Positions 14,685-24,773 of a stretch of 64,000 nucleotides of DNA are shown here, one piece after another (position 1 is the stretch's first letter; the number at the start of each line of letters is the position of its first letter). Source of the stretch: Desertivirga arenae. Lineage in GTDB: Bacteria > Bacteroidota > Bacteroidia > Sphingobacteriales > Sphingobacteriaceae. A model generated the notes under the pieces. It saw only the letters and a program-made list of their open reading frames with translations, searched no databases and was not told where the DNA came from. Location of the stretch: NCBI RefSeq assembly GCF_017355785.1, contig NZ_JAFEWE010000013.1:1-64000 (forward strand), given 5' to 3'. Position numbers and translations under genes: made by a program.

Positions 14685-17447
14685 ATGGGAAAATCGGGAA
14701 ATAATATTTACCGCACCAGTGCACCTGGGATGATAAGGAGTGCCTTAAAGTTTGCACCTGTACCAATGGCGGTACTTGAAGGCTTTGATCTGGTGTTGAC
14801 TTACGCCAATCAGGCACTATTTAAGGTATGGGGAAAGGATAAGAGTATTGTTGGAAAACAACTTCTTGAAATATTGCCTGAGTTGCACGATCAGCCCTTT
14901 CCCAATCAGCTGAAACAGGTTCTTTTAAGTGGCGAGGTTTATGAGGAAGACGAAGCTCCTTCTTATGTAGTTAAAAACGGCAAAGTAGAAACCATTTATT
15001 TTGATTATTCCTATACTCCTGTTAGAGATGATGAAGGTTTGGTAATAGGGGTTTTAGTAGTTGCTAATGATGTTACTGACCGCGTTGAAGCACGTGCTAA
15101 CTTTGAAAAAAGTTCTATCGAAGCAAAGCAGGCTCAAAAAAAACTGGAAATGACCCTCGGTGCCGGAAGAATGGGCTACTTTGAGGTTGATCTTAATTCA
15201 GGAGCTATCACGGGTACTCCGCAATTTCGTACCACCTTTGGCTTCGATGAAGAAGAGGATCTAACCCGGGAAACCGTGATGAACAGGATGCTTCCAAAGT
15301 ACAGGGAGCTTGTTGAAGAGAAACTGGCCTTTGCATTTGAGAACAAAACTGTTTACACTGCACAATATGAAATAGTATGGCCTGATGGTTCCCTTCATTG
15401 GATCAAAACAACCGGTTATGCAGTATATAAGGGATCAGGAGAACCTATAACGCTGTGTGGTGTCGCTATAGAGGTAACGAGGGAGGTGCAGGCCGATGAG
15501 AAGCGCTCTATCCTGGCAGCAATCATTGATTCTTCAGACGACACGATCTTAAGTAAGACCCTTGATGGAATTATTACGAGCTGGAATCCTGCTGCCCAGC
15601 GGATGTTCGGATATACCGAAGAGGAGATCATCGGCAAACATATTTCAACCCTGATCCCTCATCGATTGCTATCCGAGGAAGACCATATCATCGGAAATAT
15701 CAAACAGGGGAAGAAGATCGATCATTTTGAAACTACCCGCCTTAGAAAAGATGGTTCAGAGATCAATATTGTACTTTCAGTATCGCCCATAAGAGACCGG
15801 TCCGGTACTATTATCGGAGCTTCTAAAATAGCCAGGGATATTACCGAGACAAAGAAAGTAGAGGAAAAGCAGGCCATACTGGCAGCTATTGTTAACTCTA
15901 CTGACGATACCATCCTCAGCAAAACCCTTCAGGGGATTATTACCAGTTGGAACCCTGCTGCCGAGCGGATGTTTGGTTATACCGAGCAGGAGATCATCGG
16001 TAAACATATTTCTGTTTTAATTCCGCCCGAACATCTGTTCGAAGAAGATATTATCATTGGAAATATTGCCAGGGGTAGTAAAGTTGACCATTTTGAGACC
16101 GTACGTGTTACCAAAGATGGCAGGAGGATCAATATCTCGCTTACCGTTTCACCCTTACGCGATGGGAATGGGAATATTATAGGAGCTTCGAAGATTGCCC
16201 GCGATATTACTCCCCAGAAACTGGCGGAAAAGCGACTCAGGAACTATGCACATACACTTGAGACGATCAACGAGCTATGTAAGACAATATCTGGGGAACT
16301 TGATGTTGAAAGATTACTGCAGATAGTGATTAGTGCGGCTACGCGTGTTACTGGAGCAAACCTGGGAATGATCTTTTATAATAGCCGGGATGTGAACGGC
16401 GATTTAAGCAGAATGCATTCCTTCTCCGGTCAGGGAAGCCTGGTGTTTGACCGGATGCAGGAAGAAGGGAAGTTAGATGCACTGGATCAGCTGATAGCCT
16501 GTGATGAAGTACTTCGGATAGACGATATAAAAAAGGCCTCCCTGGATAATTGCAGACAGTTTGAGTCTCTTTTCGAAGCCATTAATATGGTGAACTTCCT
16601 GTTGATGCCCGTCACGTCGAAATCTGGTGAAGTAATAGGAACAATTCTTCTGGCGGATGACGAAGCATCGAAGTTTAATCTCGAGCAGGAAGAGATCGTG
16701 CTTGCTATTGCTTCTCAGGCATCCATTGCGCTGGAGAATGCACGCCTCTTTGAAGAAGTGAATGTTCTGAACACCAAGAAGGACGAGTTTATCGGGATGG
16801 CGAGTCACGAGTTAAAAACACCCCTTACAAGTATGAGCGGCTACCTTCAGATCCTGGAACGTGTACAGCAGAAGGAGGAGCATAAAAGCTTTGTTCAGAA
16901 AACGATCAGCCAGGCGAATAAGCTATCTGCCCTGGTTAATGATATACTCGACGTCTCCAAGATAGAAGCAGGTAAGTTACAATTTTTACTTCAGCGTTTT
17001 GATCTCTCTGCTTTGGTGCTCGAGTGTATTGAACTTATCCAGCTTTCTAATTCTTCCCATAAGATAGATGTAACTTCTCCATTGCCTCTTGTTCATTTAA
17101 CAGGCGACCGCCACCGGATAGAGCAGGTTATTATCAATCTCTTAACTAACGCCATAAAATATTCGCCGGGAGCGATAAAGGTGAAGGTATTAATGGAGGT
17201 GAATGAAGAGGAGGTTAGAGTAGGAGTTAAGGATCAGGGGATCGGCATTGCTTCTGATAAAATTCCTCACTTGTTTTCACGCTTCTACCGTGTGGAAGGT
17301 CTTAACCCGGGGATGTCTGGACTGGGGATCGGTTTGTATATTTCCAAAGAGATCATTGAACGGCATTTTGGAAGGATATGGGTGGAGAGTGAGGAAGGGG
17401 AAGGAAGTACCTTTTGGTTTTCGCTGCCATTACAGGGGATCGCCTAA
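14685..17447 (+). CDS. PAS/GAF sensor histidine kinase
   Basis: The protein has 920 residues and no clear membrane segment, so it is probably a cytosolic sensor. Domains in order: PAS about 17-135, PAS about 153-270, PAS about 275-392, PAS about 397-515, GAF about 524-692, HisKA with the phospho-acceptor H708 in SHELKTPL, and HATPase_c with N-box N822 (INLLTNAIKYSP), G1 DQGIGIA near 850 and G2 GLGIGLYIS near 880. There is no receiver domain, so it should pass phosphate to a separate response regulator, none of which is encoded nearby. The third and fourth PAS domains are close copies of each other (both contain TILSKTL, GIITSWNPAA and GASKIARDIT). The 272-base gap upstream holds the previous terminator and nothing else I can support. 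The signal is unknown; PAS/GAF often sense redox, light or small ligands. Confidence 0.9.
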   Translation: MGKSGNNIYRTSAPGMIRSALKFAPVPMAVLEGFDLVLTYANQALFKVWGKDKSIVGKQLLEILPELHDQPFPNQLKQVLLSGEVYEEDEAPSYVVKNGKVETIYFDYSYTPVRDDEGLVIGVLVVANDVTDRVEARANFEKSSIEAKQAQKKLEMTLGAGRMGYFEVDLNSGAITGTPQFRTTFGFDEEEDLTRETVMNRMLPKYRELVEEKLAFAFENKTVYTAQYEIVWPDGSLHWIKTTGYAVYKGSGEPITLCGVAIEVTREVQADEKRSILAAIIDSSDDTILSKTLDGIITSWNPAAQRMFGYTEEEIIGKHISTLIPHRLLSEEDHIIGNIKQGKKIDHFETTRLRKDGSEINIVLSVSPIRDRSGTIIGASKIARDITETKKVEEKQAILAAIVNSTDDTILSKTLQGIITSWNPAAERMFGYTEQEIIGKHISVLIPPEHLFEEDIIIGNIARGSKVDHFETVRVTKDGRRINISLTVSPLRDGNGNIIGASKIARDITPQKLAEKRLRNYAHTLETINELCKTISGELDVERLLQIVISAATRVTGANLGMIFYNSRDVNGDLSRMHSFSGQGSLVFDRMQEEGKLDALDQLIACDEVLRIDDIKKASLDNCRQFESLFEAINMVNFLLMPVTSKSGEVIGTILLADDEASKFNLEQEEIVLAIASQASIALENARLFEEVNVLNTKKDEFIGMASHELKTPLTSMSGYLQILERVQQKEEHKSFVQKTISQANKLSALVNDILDVSKIEAGKLQFLLQRFDLSALVLECIELIQLSNSSHKIDVTSPLPLVHLTGDRHRIEQVIINLLTNAIKYSPGAIKVKVLMEVNEEEVRVGVKDQGIGIASDKIPHLFSRFYRVEGLNPGMSGLGIGLYISKEIIERHFGRIWVESEEGEGSTFWFSLPLQGIA
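15505..16225 (+). repeat. Tandem duplication of a PAS domain coding unit
   Basis: Two adjacent units of about 120 codons (roughly 15505-15855 and 15875-16225) share long matching stretches at protein level, such as DDTILSKTL, IITSWNPAA, MFGYTE, EIIGKHIS and GASKIARDIT, and clear similarity at DNA level. They differ more in the ligand-facing middle, as expected of an old tandem duplication. Confidence 0.8.
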
Positions 17448-17648
17448 GTTAATTTCATCTGGTTTATAGCGCGATCTTTACTCGCTGGAATTGCTTTTTC
17501 ACTTGATTCGTATTGTCTTTTTTCGTACCTTGTTTACACCAATAAACCTGGATCATAGCAGGATATATTTTATGGAAAGTGACTTCTATCATTCGCTTTT
17601 ATAGATATATCATCGAGATTTATAGTATAAACCTTCAATTCTCTTGTT

Positions 17649-18494
17649 ATGAAAACGATTCTTCTCTTAACCGATTTTAGCAAAAAAGCTGATCATGCTG
17701 CTGAACTGGCTGTTGAAGTAGCTGAACGTGTAGGTGCAGACATCCTCATTTATAATGCATGTCTGATCCCTGAAGTAATACCCGCAGCCGAAGCGATTTT
17801 CTGGCAGAACGAAACCTATGGGATGCTGGAGGATGAAACTAAGGTTTTGCTGGAGAAAACGGCAAACAGGCTTAAAAAAAAGGTAGCTGAGGGCGATAAG
17901 AATTTGTATAAACCGGAGATTAACTTCTTCTGTGATTTTGGAACAGTAGCCGACACCATCGCCACGGTTGTTGAAAAGAATCATATATGGCTGGTGATAA
18001 TGGGTACCAAGGGAGATAATGGAATCAGCAACTTCCTCTTTGGAAGCAATGCTTACGGTGCCATCGATAATGCGAACTGTCCAATCCTGCTAATTCCGGA
18101 AAAAACAGATATTGAAGATATAAAGAAACTTGCTCTGGCTACTGATCTTCAGATCGAAGATATGAAGCAGGTGGATTTCCTGGCAGAGTTTGCACGCCTG
18201 TTTAAAAGTGAGGTAGTGGTTACTTACGTATCACCAAAAGGGGTTACTTCTGAAGAGGAACAGGAGCAGATCTTTGAACTCGTTAGCCGTTTAAATAATG
18301 GTACAGCCTCTTTTAAGGGTATCTCCGGAGATGAGGTCGAAAAGAAATTGGAGGAATTTTCACAAAGCGAGCATGTAGACGTGCTGGCGGTGATCCATAA
18401 GAAGTATAATTTGCTTGAACGGATCTTCCATAGCAGTACTACAAAAGTTCTTATCCGCCATTCCAAAGTACCCCTGTTGGTATTACCGGGATAG
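17649..18494 (+). CDS. Universal stress protein with two Usp domains
   Basis: The protein has 281 residues in two tandem Usp alpha/beta domains, about 1-150 and 155-281. The first begins KTILLLTDFSKKADHA and holds the nucleotide-binding pattern G-x2-G-x9-G-S (MGTKGDNG…LFGSNAYGA, then CPILLIP), suggesting ATP binding. The second is degenerate in that loop but ends with the usual strand KVPLLVLPG. Proteins of this kind act in the cytosol in stress and energy-limited states. The gene stands alone, 200 bases after the sensor kinase; no convincing promoter was seen in that gap, only a weak TACCTTGT near 17530. It shares a bidirectional-looking terminator with the opposing trehalose operon. Confidence 0.88.
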   Translation: MKTILLLTDFSKKADHAAELAVEVAERVGADILIYNACLIPEVIPAAEAIFWQNETYGMLEDETKVLLEKTANRLKKKVAEGDKNLYKPEINFFCDFGTVADTIATVVEKNHIWLVIMGTKGDNGISNFLFGSNAYGAIDNANCPILLIPEKTDIEDIKKLALATDLQIEDMKQVDFLAEFARLFKSEVVVTYVSPKGVTSEEEQEQIFELVSRLNNGTASFKGISGDEVEKKLEEFSQSEHVDVLAVIHKKYNLLERIFHSSTTKVLIRHSKVPLLVLPG

Positions 18495-18500
18495 GAATAA

Positions 18501-18534
18501 AAGGCAGGGCTTGAGTAGGAAGCCCTGCCTTTTC
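18501..18534. terminator. Bidirectional terminator between usp gene and trehalose operon
   Basis: Perfect 12-bp stem AAGGCAGGGCTT / AAGCCCTGCCTT with a GAGTAGG loop. The flanks give T-rich runs on both strands (TTTTCC on plus; TTTTATTCC on minus), fitting termination of the converging genes on either side. Confidence 0.88.
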
Positions 18535-18548
18535 CATTTAATTTTTTC

Positions 18549-21500
18549 TTACTCGCGATTGAAGATCTCGACCCAGTGCTGCAGGCGTTTTACATGCTTT
18601 TCCTTCAGCTGATCAGGCAGTAACCTCCATGACCAGTTATTCTCAGCGACAGCAGGGGTATTCATCCGGTGCTTCTCACCCAAACCTAACACATCCTGAA
18701 GTGGCAGGATAACGGTCTTAGCGACGGAGGCATAAGCTAAACGGCCAAGTATTTTATGAATGTTACTATCCTCTGGTTCAATACCAGCATAAGCTGTTAG
18801 CCGCAGCTTCATATCCTTATCCACTTCTGTATGGAACCATCCTACTGTGGTGTTATTATCATGGGTACCCGTATATACCAGGAAGTTCTGACCATAGTTA
18901 TGCGGAATGTCAATTGAATCAGGAAGGTTATCCCCAAAAGCAAATTGAAGAACTTTCATTCCGGGGAATTCAAATTCATCCCTCAGGTCGTATACCGGTT
19001 GATCTATATCCCCAAGGTCTTCTGCTACAAATGGAAGTTTCCCGAGCTTATTCTCCAATGCTCTGAAAAAGTCAGATGCTGGTCCTGGTTTCCATTCTCC
19101 ATTTTTAGCTGTTTCCTCGTTTGCCGGTACATCCCAGTAGGACGAGAAGGCACGGAAATGGTCTAGCCGGAGGTAATCGAATAATTCCATGTTCTTGCGG
19201 ATGCGATCGATCCACCACTGGTATCCCTGCTCTTTTAAAACATCCCAGCGGAAGATCGGCATTCCCCACAACTGTCCATCTTCATTGAAATAATCAGGAG
19301 GAACTCCAGCTACCCCAAGGGGCTTTCCTTCTTCATCCAGCGCAAATATTTCTGGGTTAGCCCATACGTCGGATGAGTCGTAGCTTACGTAGAAGGGAAG
19401 GTCGCCAAACATGCGGATATTGAGGTTGTTGCAGTACTGCTTTAGCTCTTTCCATTGCTTCATGAAAATAAACTGCAGCCATTGGGTCTTCGAGATTAGA
19501 TATTCCTCTTTCTCCCGGAATTCAGCGAGCGCTGCTCCATCCCGTAATTTATACTTGCGGTCCCATTCATACCAGGGCTTGCCATCGTTCTTTAGCTTAA
19601 GGGCAATGTAGAGTGCGTAACTATCCAACCAGTAAGCCTCGGCTTTGCAGAACTCTGTAAAAGCCGTACCAAGCTCAGCATAGGTACCTTTTCTAAAGTT
19701 TTGGAAAGCTTTTTCGAACAGTCCGTTCTTGATTTTCTCAGCCTCTTTGAAATTGGCTTTCTCTTTCGATGAAAGTTTGATACCCTTCAGGTCTTTCGAG
19801 TCCAACAAGCCTTCCTCTACCAGCTGTTCGGGACTGATGAGCAAGGTATGTCCGGCCATACTGGAAATAGCACTGTAGGGAGAATACCCTTGTCCGACTG
19901 CGGTAGGACTTAAAGGTAATATTTGCCATAATTTCTGTTTAGCGGTAGCAAGGGTATCGGCAAAGCGTCGTGCTTCCGGTCCAAAATCGCCTGTTCCAAA
20001 ATTTGATGGTAGTGAGGTGATGTGTAGCAGGATACCCGCACTTCGGGGATTTTCGGGCTTGGTAAGTTTTAAAAGTGCAAAGGGCAGATGAGCAAAAAGA
20101 TCTTTTACGAATAGCTCATTTTCTGTCTTGCTTTTTGTTTTCAGAAAAACGTTCTCTAAATCCTTAGGCGCATTTTTAGGAAGAACAATGCGCGTTTCCT
20201 TCCATTTGATCTCCAATAGGTCGCGCTCCTGTTCTTTGGCGATCGTAGCAGCATGCAGGGGTACAGCGACGATATACCACGTTTGTTTATGTTTACGGGC
20301 ATAGGCCAGAACGTTATCCTGATACTTGCCTTTTACTTTCAGAGGTACATACTCGCCTTGTTCGAATAAGTCTTTTGAAGCCTGACGTTCCTTATACAGA
20401 ACCTGGGTAAGCCATAATTTGATTTTGCCCGAATAGCGATCCTGCCAAAGCTGCTTTAAATTTCCTTCCGGATCTTCCGTTTTGCTCTGCAGGTCTGAAA
20501 GCCATTGCTGACGTTTATCATAATCTACTGGCCTTCTATTGTCAGGGTCTACCAGGCTCAAATCCCAGAGTTCGCAACCCTGATAGACATCGGGCACGCC
20601 GGGACAGGTGAACTTAAGTAATACTTGTGCTAAAGAATTAACGATCCCAAAATCGACCACCTTCTTTTGAAGGTTTTGCAGATGCCTGAAGAATGGCTTA
20701 TCCGTATCGAGGAGGGAAAGGGCAAAGTTTTTTGTAGCGTTTTCGTATTCCTCGTTAGGTGTGGTCCAGTTCGATTTATCCTTGGCTTCACGTAAAGCCT
20801 TTTCGAGGTAATCCTGCAATCGGTTTTTCAAATTATCTTCATCCTGCCCAGGCATCGGCAGAGCGCCAACGAGGGTCTGATAAATGAAGTATTCGTCGTT
20901 CACCTCGGGATTATGGTTCTCTTTAAGATGTGTATTCAGGTATTGCCATAACTCAATCGTCTCCAGCCATTCATCGGCAATATCTGTAAGAACATTCAGG
21001 CGGGCACGTACATCCTCACCGCGCTTGGTATCATGGGTAGAGGTGGCGTTGATGGATAATGGCCAGTTCTCCTGCCGGTCCTTCATCCGCTCATGAAAAT
21101 CTTCAGCAGTGATTCCGAATGCTTCCGGAGCATCGCCTACTTCATTATGGCCCACAAAGCGGTTATAGGTATACATCAAGGTATCTTCTACTCCCTTAGC
21201 CATTAAAGGCCCTGAAAATTGCATCAGGCGCTGGTAGAAATGAAGGGCTTTCTGATTCTCTGCCGGGTTGTTGTCTTTGGGTTTTTTGAGCAAAACGTCT
21301 GCGATCAACTCTAATGATTCGGCGAGCTTTGGCTTGCTTTTCTTTATTTTTTTGATCTCTGCTTTCAGGGCATCTGCTTCTTCCTCATCCAATGGCAGGT
21401 TGTTGCCATAGTAACGGTAAACCGGACAGTGGATAAGGATCTCGCCAATCGCTTTTTTCAGGTCCTGAGTGTCAATTGACTTTAGCTCTGATTCCTTTGC

Positions 21501-22772
21501 AAGGTCTGATTTAAGGAATAGTTGTAACAGGTTATCCAGCTCGCCCTGCATATGGTTATACAGGATATATGATTTTTTATCGTGGATCTGCTGGTGGATT
21601 TCTGTTTTATCGCCAATCAGCTTTTCATAAAACTTAGTAAAGGCTTTTTCTGCTTTGGTATTGGTGAATAGATTGTTCACAATAGCCAGGAAGTCGTAGC
21701 CCGTGTTTCCTTGTATGGGCCAGCGCTTTGGAATATCTTCTCCAGGTTCAAGGATCTTTTCTACTACGATATAAGTATCCTCGCCGCTAAGCTTTCTAAG
21801 ATCTTCCAAATATTGGGTCGGATTATAGAGCCCATCGATATGATCTATCCGGAGTCCGTTAAAGACGCCTTGCCCGGTCAGTTTTTGAATATATTGATGA
21901 AAATGATCAAAGACGTTCTTGTCCTGTATGTTAAGACAAATTAGTCCGTTAACGGTGAAGAAGCGTCTGAAATTGATCTGGCTATCCGTCTCCTGCCAGT
22001 GACATAATTCATAAACCTGTTCCCCGGTAATTTCTTTTAAGCGAACAGCATCATGGTTTATAGCGTTAATAGCTTCGGCAATTGCTGTTTCTGACGACTC
22101 GTTCTTCTTCAAAGAGTCCAGCTGTAACAGGAATTCATTCCACTCCTTCGAATAGATCTCAGCATCTTCGATCTGGTGTAAGCCCTGCATCTGATCTAGC
22201 AATTGCTGAATTGCCTGATTGGGAGCTTTTATCTGACTTAGGATGCTTTGGTATGACCGGGGCGTAAGGGGATAGAAGCTATCATAATAGGCAAGGCCAT
22301 ACCTGCCATTCTTATAATCGATCTTTAATTCTCCCTTTTCGATAACTTCTTCCAGTTTCGATCCAAGAAAGGGAACCATGATCTTTCCTCCATGAACCGG
22401 GCTTTCCCATCCTATATCAAAAAAGCTTGCATATTTGGATTGTTTTCCCTTCTCCAATACGTCCATCAGCCACTCGTTATTAGGATCGAATGCCATGTGA
22501 TTAGGTACGATATCCTGAAGCCAACTTATGTTCTGGTTCTTAAGCTTTTGGCTGATGCTTAAGAGTTGCTCTTCCGACCCTATTTCAGGATTAATCTTGT
22601 GGGGATTCAATCCGTCGTAACCATGGGTACTGCCTGAAGTAGACTGAAAGACCGGAGAGGCGTAAACGGTGCCTACACCCAAATCTTTTAGATAGGGAAT
22701 GATCTTTTCAAAAGCTTCAAAAGTAAATTCTTTGTGAAACTGAAAGCGGTATGTAGATATGGGGTTAAACAT
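18549..22772 (-). CDS. treY/malQ: Maltooligosyl trehalose synthase fused to 4-alpha-glucanotransferase (TreY-MalQ)
   Basis: The protein has 1407 residues and is two enzymes in one chain. Residues 1 to about 905 are TreY (GH13): STYRFQFHKEFTF at the start, YASPVFQSTSGSTHGYD, DIVPNHMAFD and GLRIDHIDGLYNP. TreY turns the reducing end of a maltooligosaccharide into a trehalosyl unit. Residues from about 910 (SAGILLHITSLPSNFGTGDFG) to the end are MalQ (GH77): QGYSPYSAISSMAG, LRLDHFRAF with the nucleophile Asp, VAEDLGDID and YTGTHDNNT. That enzyme shuffles short maltodextrins into longer ones. About 500 residues is a full-length MalQ. The gene is last in glgX-treZ-treY/malQ, 35 bases after treZ. 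The fusion would recycle the short glucans left by TreZ back into TreY substrate. Both calls are firm. Confidence 0.92.
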   Translation of the reverse strand: MFNPISTYRFQFHKEFTFEAFEKIIPYLKDLGVGTVYASPVFQSTSGSTHGYDGLNPHKINPEIGSEEQLLSISQKLKNQNISWLQDIVPNHMAFDPNNEWLMDVLEKGKQSKYASFFDIGWESPVHGGKIMVPFLGSKLEEVIEKGELKIDYKNGRYGLAYYDSFYPLTPRSYQSILSQIKAPNQAIQQLLDQMQGLHQIEDAEIYSKEWNEFLLQLDSLKKNESSETAIAEAINAINHDAVRLKEITGEQVYELCHWQETDSQINFRRFFTVNGLICLNIQDKNVFDHFHQYIQKLTGQGVFNGLRIDHIDGLYNPTQYLEDLRKLSGEDTYIVVEKILEPGEDIPKRWPIQGNTGYDFLAIVNNLFTNTKAEKAFTKFYEKLIGDKTEIHQQIHDKKSYILYNHMQGELDNLLQLFLKSDLAKESELKSIDTQDLKKAIGEILIHCPVYRYYGNNLPLDEEEADALKAEIKKIKKSKPKLAESLELIADVLLKKPKDNNPAENQKALHFYQRLMQFSGPLMAKGVEDTLMYTYNRFVGHNEVGDAPEAFGITAEDFHERMKDRQENWPLSINATSTHDTKRGEDVRARLNVLTDIADEWLETIELWQYLNTHLKENHNPEVNDEYFIYQTLVGALPMPGQDEDNLKNRLQDYLEKALREAKDKSNWTTPNEEYENATKNFALSLLDTDKPFFRHLQNLQKKVVDFGIVNSLAQVLLKFTCPGVPDVYQGCELWDLSLVDPDNRRPVDYDKRQQWLSDLQSKTEDPEGNLKQLWQDRYSGKIKLWLTQVLYKERQASKDLFEQGEYVPLKVKGKYQDNVLAYARKHKQTWYIVAVPLHAATIAKEQERDLLEIKWKETRIVLPKNAPKDLENVFLKTKSKTENELFVKDLFAHLPFALLKLTKPENPRSAGILLHITSLPSNFGTGDFGPEARRFADTLATAKQKLWQILPLSPTAVGQGYSPYSAISSMAGHTLLISPEQLVEEGLLDSKDLKGIKLSSKEKANFKEAEKIKNGLFEKAFQNFRKGTYAELGTAFTEFCKAEAYWLDSYALYIALKLKNDGKPWYEWDRKYKLRDGAALAEFREKEEYLISKTQWLQFIFMKQWKELKQYCNNLNIRMFGDLPFYVSYDSSDVWANPEIFALDEEGKPLGVAGVPPDYFNEDGQLWGMPIFRWDVLKEQGYQWWIDRIRKNMELFDYLRLDHFRAFSSYWDVPANEETAKNGEWKPGPASDFFRALENKLGKLPFVAEDLGDIDQPVYDLRDEFEFPGMKVLQFAFGDNLPDSIDIPHNYGQNFLVYTGTHDNNTTVGWFHTEVDKDMKLRLTAYAGIEPEDSNIHKILGRLAYASVAKTVILPLQDVLGLGEKHRMNTPAVAENNWSWRLLPDQLKEKHVKRLQHWVEIFNRE

Positions 22773-22807
22773 GAGAGGTTTTTGTTATTTCTTGAAATAA
22801 AAATCGT

Positions 22808-24649
22808 TTAGCTTGCCTCAGGAGCACTGTTTTGATAGATAACCATTGCCTCTGCCGGAATCAGGATGTTTTCTCCTTCTGCGGCATAATCAGGTATCTC
22901 TTCAGACCCTCCGAATTCAGAACTGGCAGAGTTAAGTAATTTATGCCATTGAGCACTGTATCCGGGTAACCTGATCTTTTTAGGGGTGTTAGCAAAGTTC
23001 AATAGAAAAACAAGATCAGTACCCTGGTCCCAACGATGAAGAATAACCACCTGCTCATCTTTCTGATGTTCTACCTCTAATTGGGTACGATCCAGTTTAC
23101 TAAGGACAGGATGATCTTTCCTTAATTGAATAAGTGTTTTATAGTAATTGAAAAGGATGCTGTGAGGCTGCTGCTGAGGCAAATGCCATTGCAATTTAGA
23201 TTCCTGAAAGGTGCTTTCAGAAACGGGGTCAGGTGCTTCTCCTTCTGCGTGAAAGGCTGCGAACTCTGCCTTTCTGCCTTTTCTTACCAATTCTGCCAAT
23301 TCCTGGTCGGTGTGACTGACAAAATAGAGGAATGGATTTGACTCTCCGTATTCTTCGCCCATAAAAAGCATGGGGATATAAGGGCTGATCAGGACAGCAC
23401 CCGCGAGCAGTTTTTGCATCTCGAAGCTATGAAGCTGACTCGTGCGCTCTCCCAACATGCGGTTTCCTACCTGGTCGTGATTCTGTGAAAAGACGATAAA
23501 TTGCTTTCCCGGGTTATTCTCGGCCTTAATACCGAACATCTTCTTGCGGTGAGGGGAGAACTGCCCATCATATACATACGCGTCTTTATATGCTTTAGCA
23601 AGGTGATCAACATCAATGAAATCTGAATAATAGCCATTGCGGTCGCCACCTGCAGTTACCCGTAAGGCATGGTGAAATTCATCCACCCACTGCGCATCCA
23701 TCCCGTAGCCCTCTTTTTCAAGCGGATTAATATACCTTGTATCATTCAGGTCGAGCTCTACGATGAGATAATGTCTTCTTCCGGTTTCCTGCATCAACTG
23801 ATCTACATTCTGTTTGATCTCCCGCAGGATATGAACAGGACTAAAGTCTTTGATCGCATGAACAGCATCCAGCCGTAAGGCGTCAATATGAAAGTCACGG
23901 AACCACATCATTACATTCTCTATAAAGTAGCGTCTTACGCCGTCGCACCATTCGTCGTCAAAGTTTATCGCATTACCCCAGGGAGTGTTGTATTTATCCG
24001 TGAAATAGTGGCCAAAATCTCCAAGATAGTTTCCCTCCGGCCCCATGTGGTTATAGACACAGTCGAGGATAACTGAAATGCCTTTTTGATGACATGCGTC
24101 TACTAGGTGCTGAAGTCCAGCTGCCCCTCCATAAGTATTTTGTGCGGCAAAAGGAAGTACTCCATCATACCCCCAGTTCCGGCCGCCTGGAAATTGGGCT
24201 ACGGGCATGATCTCGATCGCATTAACACCGAGCTCAAGAAGGTAGTCTAATTTTTTCTCAATTCCTTCGAAGGTTCCCTCGGGACTAAAAGTTCCGGTAT
24301 GTAATTCGTAAATGATGTATTTTTCAAGGTCTAGGTTCTGCCAGTCCTGGTCTGTCCACTGATAGGTCTTAAGGTTAACGGCGAGTGAGGATCCGTGAAC
24401 CGTATCTTCCTGGGCGCGGGAAGCAGGATCAGGGCGGTCCTTTTCGTCGTCGAGTACGAACATGTACCGGTCGCCCGCTTTTATTTCTGAAGTAGTTAAA
24501 GACCAGTAGCCGCCTTCTTCTTCCTGCAGCGCTAGTTTTTTCCCATTCTCTTTTAGCAGTATCTCCACTTTCTCAGCTTTCGGTGCCCAAAGCAGCACTT
24601 CTGCCTGTTCTTCCTCATTGAAGCTTACACCCAAAGTTTTGTGTTTCAT
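22808..24649 (-). CDS. treZ: Malto-oligosyltrehalose trehalohydrolase
   Basis: The protein has 613 residues, typical for TreZ (GH13). Residues 1-90 form the N-terminal early-set/CBM48-like domain (VSFNEEEQAEVLLWAPKAEKVEI). The catalytic barrel shows ELHTGTFSPEGTFEG, DCVYNHMGPEGNYL, the nucleophile region ALRLDAVHAIKD, the acid/base region LIVELDLNDTRYINP and the site QNHDQVGNRMLGER. TreZ cuts trehalose from maltooligosyl-trehalose made by TreY. Its gene sits between the debranching enzyme and the TreY-MalQ fusion, on the same strand, so the three are very likely co-transcribed. Confidence 0.93.
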   Translation of the reverse strand: MKHKTLGVSFNEEEQAEVLLWAPKAEKVEILLKENGKKLALQEEEGGYWSLTTSEIKAGDRYMFVLDDEKDRPDPASRAQEDTVHGSSLAVNLKTYQWTDQDWQNLDLEKYIIYELHTGTFSPEGTFEGIEKKLDYLLELGVNAIEIMPVAQFPGGRNWGYDGVLPFAAQNTYGGAAGLQHLVDACHQKGISVILDCVYNHMGPEGNYLGDFGHYFTDKYNTPWGNAINFDDEWCDGVRRYFIENVMMWFRDFHIDALRLDAVHAIKDFSPVHILREIKQNVDQLMQETGRRHYLIVELDLNDTRYINPLEKEGYGMDAQWVDEFHHALRVTAGGDRNGYYSDFIDVDHLAKAYKDAYVYDGQFSPHRKKMFGIKAENNPGKQFIVFSQNHDQVGNRMLGERTSQLHSFEMQKLLAGAVLISPYIPMLFMGEEYGESNPFLYFVSHTDQELAELVRKGRKAEFAAFHAEGEAPDPVSESTFQESKLQWHLPQQQPHSILFNYYKTLIQLRKDHPVLSKLDRTQLEVEHQKDEQVVILHRWDQGTDLVFLLNFANTPKKIRLPGYSAQWHKLLNSASSEFGGSEEIPDYAAEGENILIPAEAMVIYQNSAPEAS

Positions 24650-24702
24650 CTTATTTAATTCTTCTTGGCACTGGTTGCAATGCCTGGTAGGTAGATAATG
24701 AA

Positions 24703-24732
24703 GTCGGGGATGCTTATTGGCAGATCCCCGAC
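24703..24732 (-). other. Intra-operon hairpin between glgX and treZ
   Basis: Perfect 9-bp stem GTCGGGGAT / ATCCCCGAC with a 12-base loop in the 124-base glgX-treZ gap. There is no T-run after it on the minus strand, so it is more likely an mRNA-stability or processing element than a full terminator. Confidence 0.5.
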
Positions 24733-24773
24733 GTACAGATTATTTATTCAGGTATAGGTAGGGTTAATGGTAT

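Noticed and set aside
17448-17648. Promoter for the universal stress protein gene near TACCTTGT
   Set aside because: Two mismatches to the -7 consensus and poor spacing; not strong enough to list.
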